A stretch of 15,732 nt of DNA, from positions 1-15,732 of the forward strand of contig JBCBGY010000096.1 in assembly GCA_038526275.1 (NCBI GenBank), read 5' to 3'. This document shows positions 7,013 through 13,318 of the stretch, piece by piece. The DNA is from 188UL27-1 sp038526275. GTDB taxonomy: Bacteria > Pseudomonadota > Alphaproteobacteria > Rhodobacterales > Rhodobacteraceae. The position numbers were made by a program, and so were the translations under genes. How positions within the stretch are numbered: position 1 is the stretch's first letter; every line of letters begins with the position of its first letter. The notes under the pieces are model-generated. The model worked only from the letters and a program-made list of their open reading frames with translations, was not told where the DNA came from and did not search any database.

Positions 7013-7180
7013 ATGTATGACGAATTGGGATATCGCGATCCACGCACGAGCATCTATCGCCAGGAACAGGCACATTTTGCAAGACTGCAACGCCTGTCAC
7101 GTCGCCGAAAACGGGCCAAATGGAGATTGCGGCTCGCTTTGATGATTGCCGGGCGCCGTGCCGCCCGCCGCGCTACATAA
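7013..7180 (+). CDS. Small, very basic protein (55 residues), unrecognised
   Basis: A short reading frame running from ATG at 7013 to TAA at 7178-7180. It begins MYDELGYRDPRTSIYRQEQA, continues with RLQRLSRRRKRAKWRLRLAL and ends GRRAARRAT. It has 15 Arg and 2 Lys against 4 acidic residues, so it is strongly positive, with an amphipathic or Arg-rich middle. Support for a real gene: AGGA is placed 7 bases before the ATG, a promoter-like pair (CTGACA, 17 bases, TCAAAT) sits just upstream, and it diverges from a LysR-type regulator. Against: it is short, has some codons rare in the neighbours (AGA, GGA, CGA), and overlaps the end of sufT by 8 bases in the opposite direction. I do not recognise the family. 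Nucleic-acid or membrane binding would fit the charge but is inference. Confidence 0.5.
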   Translation: MYDELGYRDPRTSIYRQEQAHFARLQRLSRRRKRAKWRLRLALMIAGRRAARRAT

Positions 7181-7547
7181 AGCCCAGTTCCAACCGGGCT
7201 TCGTCGCTCATCATGTCCATGCCCCAGGGCGGATCCCAGGTGATTTCGACATCAACTTGTTTGACGCCAGGGATCGGTTCGATGGCATCAGCCAGCCAAC
7301 CCGGCATTTCGCCCGCGACAGGACAGCCGGGCGCGGTCAGAGTCATAAGAACTTTGACGGCGTTCTCGCCGTCGATCTCGATCGTGTAGACCAGACCGAG
7401 GTCGTAGATATTCACGGGAATTTCGGGGTCATAGACCGACCGGCACGCCTCGACAACTTGGTCGTACAAAGGGTGATCCGTGGTCGACGGTTTGATCAGC
7501 GGCGCGCCCTCCATCGGGCTGGCTTCGGTATGCATGTCGTTTGCCAT
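7173..7547 (-). CDS. sufT: SufT, Fe-S cluster maturation protein (DUF59/MIP18 family)
   Basis: A 124-residue protein of the DUF59/MIP18 family that helps mature Fe-S proteins. Key segments are YDPEIPVNIYDLGLVY (39-54), the TAPGCPVAGEMPGWL segment (71-85) with the conserved Cys75, and the C-terminal DPPWGMDMMSDEARLELGF (105-123), which is characteristic of the SufT branch. An AAGAGG ribosome site lies 7 bases before the ATG at 7547; an in-frame ATG four codons in is an alternative. In many relatives sufT belongs to the sufBCDS operon. Here the gene upstream is a divergent cyclase and the gene downstream is a LysR-type regulator, so it is detached from the core suf genes. It overlaps the end of the small ORF at 7013-7180 by 8 bases. 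Confidence 0.92.
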   Translation of the reverse strand: MANDMHTEASPMEGAPLIKPSTTDHPLYDQVVEACRSVYDPEIPVNIYDLGLVYTIEIDGENAVKVLMTLTAPGCPVAGEMPGWLADAIEPIPGVKQVDVEITWDPPWGMDMMSDEARLELGFM

Positions 7548-7654
7548 GGCTGACCTCTTACTAGTTTACTCGGAAAAGTAGGGGCTTGCGGAGCAAACGT
7601 AAAGACCGGAGCCCATAAGGTCGTCATTTGGACGCAGTCGGCGGACTGAATGGC

Positions 7655-7682
7655 TTGCCGCTGAGTAATCTATCCGTAATAA
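7655..7682 (+). promoter_or_regulatory. Candidate promoter of the cyclase gene
   Basis: TTGCCG (7655-7660), a 16-base spacer and TAATAA (7677-7682) resemble -35 and -10 boxes. A transcript would start near 7690 and carry about 65 bases of leader before the TTG start at 7756. This is the only likely promoter I see in the 208-base gap between sufT and the cyclase gene; the rest of the gap holds no ORF or strong hairpin that I can support. Confidence 0.35.
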
Positions 7683-7755
7683 CAGGGGCGCACGCCTGCC
7701 TATCCACGTAACCTGACCTTCTTTGCGAACCGCCGTCGACCGGAGAGAGCGCTAC

Positions 7756-8811
7756 TTGGACGACCGATTCCATGTTCTCGTTGTGGACGACAACGCCACC
7801 AGCCGCATGAAGCTGTCCATGGCCGCGCGACATCTCGGCCACTCTGTGAGCACTGCGGATACCGGTGTGGAGGCTCTGCAATCGCTGGCGGCCCAGCCTG
7901 TCGATCTGATTCTGCTGGATATTGAGATGCCGGAGATGGATGGCTTCGGTGTGCTCTCAGAGCTGCGCCAAACCAGCGAATTGCGCGACATTCCCGTGAT
8001 CGTGATTTCCGCTGCCGATGATATGGCGAATATCGTGCGGGCCATCGAACTGGGCGCGCAGGATTTCTTGCCGAAGAACTTCGATCAGATCCTGTTCCGC
8101 GCCCGTGTCGGGGCGTGTTTGGAAACGAAGCGGCTGAACGATCAGCGGGCCGACTATCTGGCGCAGATCGAGGCCGAAAAACAGAAGGTTGATGCATTGC
8201 TGGCCGCAACCCTACCCATGGGCGCGATTGACGAACTCAAGCGCACGAATAGGGTCAAACCTCAGCGGTTCGATCAGGTGGTGGTTTTGATCGCCGACGT
8301 GGTGAATTTCACGGGTTTTTGTGATGCGAACCCGCCGGAGGAGGCGGTGACCCGCTTGGAACGTCTGGTCCGGGGGTTCGAAGATATCGCCCGGGAGCGC
8401 GGTCTGGAAAAGATCAAGACGATGGGCGACGCGTTCATGGCCACGGCAGGGTTGCTGCAACCAATGGCCCAGCCCCTTCCATTTGCTGCGGAAAGCGCCT
8501 TGGCCATGGTCGATGCTGCGCCGGATCTGGCGGGCGGTTGGCAAGTACGCGTTGGCGTGCATGTGGGCCCAGTTGTGGCCGGGGTGATTGGCCAACAGCA
8601 GCACCTTTACGATCTGTGGGGTGACACGGTGAACACGGCGTCTCGGCTGACGGGCCTGGCTGTTCCCGGGTCCGTTTGCGTCAGCCGCGCCGTTTGGGAT
8701 GGGATCGACGGCGAAGGTCGGTCGCTGGGCACGGTGGACGTAAAGGGCAAGGGTAAGCAAGAGGCGTTCCGCCTGGACAAAATGACGTCAGACACGGTGA
8801 GCGAGATCTAG
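7756..8811 (+). CDS. Response regulator fused to class III adenylate/guanylate cyclase
   Basis: A 351-residue cytoplasmic signalling protein that should make cyclic AMP (or cGMP) in response to phosphorylation. From the TTG at 7756: a receiver domain (4-125) with acidic pair Asp11/Asp12, phospho-acceptor Asp55 in LILLDIEMPEMDG and Lys107 in FLPKNF; a helical signalling linker (about 127-154) ending LLAATLP; and a class III cyclase domain (about 170-345). The cyclase keeps both metal-binding Asp residues (Asp181 in IADVVNFTGF, Asp225 in KTMGDAFMA), substrate Lys221, Asp286 in YDLWGDTVNTASR, and the transition-state Asn293 and Arg297. The Lys/Asp pair suggests ATP as substrate. The frame extends further upstream, but GGAGAGAG sits just before this TTG and the product then starts DDRFHVLVVDD, as expected for a receiver. 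No histidine kinase is adjacent. A DUF302 gene follows after 12 bases. Confidence 0.93.
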   Translation: MDDRFHVLVVDDNATSRMKLSMAARHLGHSVSTADTGVEALQSLAAQPVDLILLDIEMPEMDGFGVLSELRQTSELRDIPVIVISAADDMANIVRAIELGAQDFLPKNFDQILFRARVGACLETKRLNDQRADYLAQIEAEKQKVDALLAATLPMGAIDELKRTNRVKPQRFDQVVVLIADVVNFTGFCDANPPEEAVTRLERLVRGFEDIARERGLEKIKTMGDAFMATAGLLQPMAQPLPFAAESALAMVDAAPDLAGGWQVRVGVHVGPVVAGVIGQQQHLYDLWGDTVNTASRLTGLAVPGSVCVSRAVWDGIDGEGRSLGTVDVKGKGKQEAFRLDKMTSDTVSEI

Positions 8812-8823
8812 GGGAGAGGTGGT

Positions 8824-9291
8824 ATGCGAAACGCGATTGCAGTGATCCTGGCCATTTGGGCCACGGGATTGTGGGCAGAGGATTTGGCCCCTCGGGAGGG
8901 TTGGGTCGTGATGCCGACGGAAAAGGCGTTCGATCAATTGGTTGATGATGTGAAGACGGCGGTCAAAGCGAACAAGATGGGCGTTGTAACCCAGGCTGGC
9001 CCGACAGGCGCTGCCAAGGCCCGCGGGATTACGATCCCCGGCAACCGCGTCATTGGTGTGTTCAACAACATCTATGCCGTTCGGATCCTGGGTCTGAGCA
9101 CCGCAGCCATGATCGAAGCCCCCGTCCGTATGTATGTGACCGAGAATGAGGACGGCACAGCGACCTTGTCCTACAAGACCCCCAGCTTGGCATTCGCACC
9201 CTACATGGCAGAGGCGGGACCGGACTTAGCTGAGGCGGCCTCGGAGTTGGACGAGATATTTCAGGCGATTGCGGATACCGCCTCGAAATGA
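8824..9291 (+). CDS. Exported DUF302 domain protein
   Basis: A 155-residue protein with a typical Sec signal peptide, MRNAIAVILAIWATGLWA, probably cut before EDLAP, so the mature protein should be periplasmic. The rest matches DUF302: a segment around FDQLVDDVKTAVKANKMGVV, then GNRVIGVFNNIYAVRILGLS, and the family's TLSYKTPSLAFAPYM near 119-133. The function of DUF302 is unknown to me. A strong GGGGAGAGG ribosome site overlaps the end of the cyclase gene, and the 12-base gap indicates one operon with it. Whether the DUF302 protein has any part in the cyclase signal is open. The gene ends 30 bases before the convergent gene, with no clear terminator in the gap. Confidence 0.88.
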   Translation: MRNAIAVILAIWATGLWAEDLAPREGWVVMPTEKAFDQLVDDVKTAVKANKMGVVTQAGPTGAAKARGITIPGNRVIGVFNNIYAVRILGLSTAAMIEAPVRMYVTENEDGTATLSYKTPSLAFAPYMAEAGPDLAEAASELDEIFQAIADTASK

Positions 9292-9321
9292 ACTGTGAAG
9301 AGAGTCGGGGCAGGGCAAAGG

Positions 9322-10077
9322 TCAAGGCTCTTTGGCCAAGTATTGGCAAAGGGCTTTAACTGTCGCTGTATCCAGTTCGCCTTTTCGAGTGGACCACCGA
9401 CTTTCCTGTTTTGCGAACGTCCATCCAGTTCCGTCCCAGTGATCGGCCATTTCCATGGCAGCGCTGATTTCGTTTCCAGCCTGTGCCAATTGCTTCAGTC
9501 TTTGATGCAGAAGGTCAGGCAGTGCCTGTGCCAGCCGAACAACCCGCTCCTTGCGGGCCCGATGCTCCGCTTCCCGGTAGCTTTGGTTACGTTCATCCCA
9601 CAGGTACCATTTGCGCATGATGGGCCCAATCTTAAGGGTCCATGAGTAACCACCGTCTTGTTGGTCGCAGTACCCACAGCGGGTGAAAAGCTCCATAACC
9701 TTTTGCAGTTCGGCAGGAACAGTGAAGATCTCCCGACTGTCGCTGAGCGTCGCCTCATATTCGATGTAGTTTACCAGAAAGGCCGACAGGAGCGTGTCGA
9801 ACGCCACTTGGCTGATAGCCGAAAGCGCCGCCATGTGGGCGGCGACATCCTCTGCGGCAACAATCACTTCGTGTAGTGTGTAGTGACCGTCCTGGCGGTA
9901 GATACCGACCAGATTCAGCGCATAGCAGCCTTCTTCGTAGTTTGACTGCCCCAGATTGTGGATACGACCATTGTGGATTTCGGATCCAAGATCCCGCCAC
10001 AGTTTCTGCGCAACCAGTTGGGCCAGTTCCGTGGCCAGCCGACGTTCAGGCAACCCCACCTGAGCCTCGTCAGGCAT
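9322..10077 (-). CDS. Unrecognised protein overlapping dnaX
   Basis: A 251-residue protein that I do not recognise. It has no signal peptide or convincing membrane helix. The middle has a hydrophobic helix (AFDTLLSAFLVNYIEYEA). The segment from about 123 to 160 (ELQKVMELFTRCGYC, then GGYSWTLKIG) could be a winged-helix-like fold, with a CxxC-type RCGYC pair. The part from about 165 to 210 is charged and helical (REAEHRARKERVV). The ATG overlaps the dnaX stop by 8 bases (ATGCCTGA), which supports co-expression with dnaX. Sampled GC content (about 53-60%) is a little lower than in dnaX. Relatives as I remember them have ybaB and recR after dnaX, so this gene may be an insertion. The open frame and overlap make it a likely real gene; the function is unknown. 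Confidence 0.75.
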   Translation of the reverse strand: MPDEAQVGLPERRLATELAQLVAQKLWRDLGSEIHNGRIHNLGQSNYEEGCYALNLVGIYRQDGHYTLHEVIVAAEDVAAHMAALSAISQVAFDTLLSAFLVNYIEYEATLSDSREIFTVPAELQKVMELFTRCGYCDQQDGGYSWTLKIGPIMRKWYLWDERNQSYREAEHRARKERVVRLAQALPDLLHQRLKQLAQAGNEISAAMEMADHWDGTGWTFAKQESRWSTRKGELDTATVKALCQYLAKEP

Positions 10078-11821
10078 CGTCGAATGGGTCCCAATCCTCG
10101 TCCACTTCGGGAAGGGCTTCGCTGGCAGCCTCTTCGGCGATCTGGTCTGGCGTGCGGATGTCGGTGATCCGCGCGTTTGGGAAGGCTTTGAGCACCGCCT
10201 GAACCATTGGATGTTCTTTGGCCTTGGCGAGTTGGGCAGCCTCGCTGGCGTCGCGAAGCTCGGCGATGGTGGGCGCGCCGCCGTCGCTGACCACTGACAC
10301 CGCCCAGCGGGTGCCGGTCATTTGGCTCAGCCTCTGGCCCAAGCGCTGGGCGAAATCCCGTGCTGCATTTGGCGCGGGTTCGAATTCGATCCGGCCCGGG
10401 CTGTAGCGGGCCAGCCGAAGGGTCGTTTCCACCTCGACCAGCAGCTTCACGTCCCGGTTCGCCCGGATCAAATCGACGACACTGTCAAAGCTTGCAAACC
10501 GGGCGAGGGCTTCCGTGGGCGCCACGGCCAATGCTGCTGCAGGACCGGCACCATGGGGTGTTCCCGCCGGAGCCGACGGAGGTGGCGCCGCCGAGGCAAC
10601 AGGGGCAGGGGCAGAGGACCTTGCGCCACCACCGGGCGCGGGTGGAGGCGGCGGGCCCATATCCTTCAGCCGGTTCAGGATGTCCTCTGGTGCTGGCAGA
10701 TCAGCCACATGGGTCAGTCGAATGATCGCCATTTCCGCGGCCATCATAGCATTGGGGGCGCTTGCGACTTCTTCCAGTGCCTTCAGCAACATCTGCCAGG
10801 CCCGGGTCAGGACCCGCATTTGCAGTGCGTCCGCCAAGGTGCGGCCACGGTCCCGCTCATCTGGCGAAATCGCCGGGTCATCTGCCGCGTCGGGCGTGAT
10901 TTTTGTGACCGACAGCCAGTGGGTGACCTCTGCCAGGTCTCGCAGGATCGCCATCGGGTCGGCCCCGTCAGCATATTGCGCCCCAAGCTCCGTCAAGGCG
11001 CCTGCAGCATCGCCACGCATAATCTGTTCGAACAAGTCGAGGATGCGGCCCCGATCCGCCAGGCCCAGCATGGCGCGAACGGCGTCTGCTGTCGTTTCGC
11101 CATCGCCTTGGCTCAGGGCCTGGTCGAGCAGCGATTCCGCGTCCCGTGCCGATCCTTCGCCCGCCCGAGCGATCAGGGCCAGCGCATCGTCGGTGATCTG
11201 GCCGCTTTCTGCGTCCGCGATCTTGCGCAGGAGAGCGACCATATCCTCTGGCTCGATCCGCCGCAGATCGTACCGCTGGCAGCGGCTGAGGACCGTTACG
11301 GGCACTTTGCGGATCTCGGTCGTGGCAAAGATGAACTTCACATGGGCGGGCGGCTCTTCCAGCGTCTTCAGCAGCGCGTTGAAGGCCGATTTCGACAGCA
11401 TGTGAACTTCGTCGATGATGTAGACCTTGTAGCGCGCGGAAGAGGGCGCATAGGCCACGCTGTCCAGCACCTGGTTGCGGATATCATCGATGCCTGTGTT
11501 CGAGGCCGCATCCATTTCCAGCACGTCTACATGCCGCCCTTCGGCGATGGCCACGCAATTATCACACTGCCCGCAAGGCTCGGTCGTCGGGCCGCCCTGA
11601 CCATCAATGCCGGTGCAATTCATCCCCTTGGCGATGATGCGGGCGGTGGTTGTCTTTCCCGTGCCCCGTATTCCGGTCATCATAAAGGCCTGGGCGATCC
11701 GGTCCGCCTCGAACGCATTTTTCAGCGTTCGCACCATCGCCTCTTGCCCCACCAGATCGGCAAAGGTCTGCGGCCGGTACTTCCGTGCGAGCACCTGATA
11801 TCCGTCTGCCGTCTCGCTCAT
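10070..11821 (-). CDS. dnaX: DNA polymerase III subunits gamma/tau
   Basis: A 583-residue clamp-loader ATPase that loads the beta sliding clamp and organises the replisome. It shows the Walker A loop TGIRGTGKTTT (49-59), a zinc module with Cys69, Cys83, Cys86 and Cys89, the Walker B-like VYIIDEVHMLS (133-143), sensor 1 IFATTEIRKVPVTVLSRCQRYD (164-185) and sensor 2 in GEGSARDAES (221-230). Helical domain III runs to about 385, a Pro/Ala-rich linker covers about 389-437, and the C-terminal tau domain ends with HPMVQAVLKAFPNARI (537-552) and an acidic tail. GGAGG lies 4 bases before the ATG. I see no A-rich slippery heptamer at the domain III/linker boundary, so a separate short gamma form is not predicted by frameshifting. 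The next gene overlaps its stop codon. Confidence 0.97.
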   Translation of the reverse strand: MSETADGYQVLARKYRPQTFADLVGQEAMVRTLKNAFEADRIAQAFMMTGIRGTGKTTTARIIAKGMNCTGIDGQGGPTTEPCGQCDNCVAIAEGRHVDVLEMDAASNTGIDDIRNQVLDSVAYAPSSARYKVYIIDEVHMLSKSAFNALLKTLEEPPAHVKFIFATTEIRKVPVTVLSRCQRYDLRRIEPEDMVALLRKIADAESGQITDDALALIARAGEGSARDAESLLDQALSQGDGETTADAVRAMLGLADRGRILDLFEQIMRGDAAGALTELGAQYADGADPMAILRDLAEVTHWLSVTKITPDAADDPAISPDERDRGRTLADALQMRVLTRAWQMLLKALEEVASAPNAMMAAEMAIIRLTHVADLPAPEDILNRLKDMGPPPPPAPGGGARSSAPAPVASAAPPPSAPAGTPHGAGPAAALAVAPTEALARFASFDSVVDLIRANRDVKLLVEVETTLRLARYSPGRIEFEPAPNAARDFAQRLGQRLSQMTGTRWAVSVVSDGGAPTIAELRDASEAAQLAKAKEHPMVQAVLKAFPNARITDIRTPDQIAEEAASEALPEVDEDWDPFDDA

Positions 11822-11936
11822 GGTGCCTCCGATCCGTTCGTCCCGCAGGCAAACCTACGGGCATGTCGCGGTGGCGTCCAGCGATGGGGGCATGAATGGC
11901 CAGAGCTTCCAACTTATCTAGGGCTGATCTTATTGC

Positions 11937-11956
11937 CGGCCCACGTTGTGGGGCCG
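11937..11956. repeat. Inverted repeat overlapping the miaB -35 region
   Basis: The left arm CGGCCCAC (11937-11944) and right arm GTGGGGCCG (11948-11956) pair across a 3-base centre, with one unpaired G. It lies in the 181-base gap between the divergent dnaX and miaB genes and covers the probable -35 box of miaB. It has no T-run on either side, so it looks more like a protein-binding site than a terminator. The remainder of the gap contains no reading frame or RNA gene that I can support. Confidence 0.45.
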
Positions 11957-11974
11957 TTCAGAGTTCGCTATATG
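11946..11974 (+). promoter_or_regulatory. Candidate miaB promoter
   Basis: TTGTGG (11946-11951), a 17-base spacer and TATATG (11969-11974) form a plausible promoter. The transcript would start near 11981, giving a leader of about 22 bases that contains the AGGA ribosome site before the ATG at 12003. Confidence 0.45.
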
Positions 11975-12002
11975 CGAGCGACTTCGAACAGGACTGCATG
12001 CG

Positions 12003-13316
12003 ATGACCCGTAAGCTCTACGTCAAGACCTATGGCTGTCAGATGAACGTCTATGACAGCGAGCGCATGGCCGAGGCTTTGGGCTCTGCCGGATATGAGCC
12101 GACGGATGTGCCGGAAGACGCGGATATGATCCTGCTTAATACCTGCCATATCCGCGAAAAAGCGGCGGAAAAGGTCTATTCGGAACTCGGACGGTTCAAG
12201 GGGCTGAAAGCCGAAAAGCCGGATCTCAAGATCGGGGTGGCGGGCTGTGTGGCCCAGGCCGAAGGCGAGGAAATTGTGCGCCGCCAGCCTATGGTTGATC
12301 TGGTTGTGGGCCCGCAGAGCTATCACCGATTGCCCGAGATGGAGGCGCGGATCCGGGCCGGGGATCGGGCCATCGACACGGATTTTCCTGAGGAAGACAA
12401 GTTCGCCCATCTTCCCGATCGTCCGATGCCAAACAGGGCGCCGACGGCCTTTTTGACCGTGCAGGAAGGGTGCGACAAGTTTTGCGCCTTCTGCGTGGTG
12501 CCCTACACACGGGGAGCCGAAGTCAGCCGCCCCGTTGCCAGGATCATCAATGAGGCTGAAGGGTTGGTCGCCCGTGGTGTGCGCGAGATCACGTTGCTGG
12601 GGCAGAACGTTAACGCCTATCACGGCGAAGGAGAGAACGGCACGTGGGGGCTCGCCAGGCTGATCCGAGGCTTGGCCGAAGTGGAAGGTTTGGAACGCAT
12701 CCGCTACACGACCAGCCACCCGAACGATATGGATGATGATCTGATCGAGGCTCACGCTGATTGCGCCAAGCTGATGCCCTATCTTCACCTGCCTGTGCAG
12801 TCGGGCAGTGATAAGATCCTGAAGCGTATGAACCGTAAACATACGGCGGAGGCCTACATTCGCTTGATCGAGCGGATCAGGTCGGCCCGGCCAGACATCC
12901 TACTTTCCGGTGATTTCATTGTCGGCTTTCCAGAGGAGAATGAGGCGGACTTCCAGGCAACAATGGATCTGGTGTCGGAGGTTGGCTACGGCCAAGCCTA
13001 TTCATTCAAATACTCCGCCCGTCCGGGCACGCCCGCTGCCGAGCGCCAAACGGTTGAGCCCGAGGTCGCAGATGAACGCCTGCAGCGATTGCAGGCGCTG
13101 CTGCGCGACCAGCAGCAGGCTGCACAGGAAGCCATGGTCGGGCGCGACGCGACAGTCTTGCTGGAGAAAACCGGGCGATTGCCTGGCCAAATGGTTGGAA
13201 AGTCGGAACATCTGCAGGCTGTGCATGTTTCAACTGATCTTCCGCGTGGAACCCTGGCGCCGGTGCGTGTGATCAGCGCCAGCACAAATTCCCTGTCCGC
13301 CGAGATCCGGGGCTAA
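12003..13316 (+). CDS. miaB: tRNA (N6-isopentenyl adenosine(37)-C2)-methylthiotransferase MiaB
   Basis: A 437-residue radical SAM enzyme that adds the methylthio group to isopentenyl-A37 of tRNAs reading UNN codons. The N-terminal UPF0004 domain binds the auxiliary [4Fe-4S] cluster through Cys12 (KTYGCQMNVYDSER), Cys48 (LLNTCHIREKAAEKVY) and Cys82 (GVAGCVAQAEGEEI). The radical SAM domain has CxxxCxxC at Cys157, Cys161 and Cys164 (QEGCDKFCAFCVVPYTRG). The TRAM domain lies at about 375-436 (ATVLLEKTGRLPGQMVGKSE). The frame is open 19 codons further upstream, but the ATG at 12003 with AGGA nearby gives the usual MTRKLYVKTYGCQMN start. It is divergent from dnaX and ends 2 bases from the convergent kinase gene. 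The phoH and ybeY genes that often follow miaB are not here. Confidence 0.97.
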   Translation: MTRKLYVKTYGCQMNVYDSERMAEALGSAGYEPTDVPEDADMILLNTCHIREKAAEKVYSELGRFKGLKAEKPDLKIGVAGCVAQAEGEEIVRRQPMVDLVVGPQSYHRLPEMEARIRAGDRAIDTDFPEEDKFAHLPDRPMPNRAPTAFLTVQEGCDKFCAFCVVPYTRGAEVSRPVARIINEAEGLVARGVREITLLGQNVNAYHGEGENGTWGLARLIRGLAEVEGLERIRYTTSHPNDMDDDLIEAHADCAKLMPYLHLPVQSGSDKILKRMNRKHTAEAYIRLIERIRSARPDILLSGDFIVGFPEENEADFQATMDLVSEVGYGQAYSFKYSARPGTPAAERQTVEPEVADERLQRLQALLRDQQQAAQEAMVGRDATVLLEKTGRLPGQMVGKSEHLQAVHVSTDLPRGTLAPVRVISASTNSLSAEIRG

Positions 13317-13318
13317 CG

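Noticed and set aside
7555..7585. Partial dyad around ACTAGT upstream of sufT that might be an IscR or iron-regulator site
   Set aside because: Only the central six bases are symmetric; the flanks do not match a consensus that I could state with confidence.
9292..9321. Terminator between the convergent DUF302 and unknown genes
   Set aside because: The 30-base gap shows no stem-loop or T-run.
10600..10700. Possible programmed frameshift site in dnaX giving a gamma subunit
   Set aside because: No A-rich slippery heptamer is visible near the domain III/linker boundary; the coding strand there is GC-rich.
10322..12013. A 563-codon open frame on the plus strand opposite dnaX
   Set aside because: It is antisense to a clear, full-length dnaX, its translation is rich in Arg, His, Gln and Cys as GC-rich shadow frames are, and it runs into the start of miaB. 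No recognisable domain.
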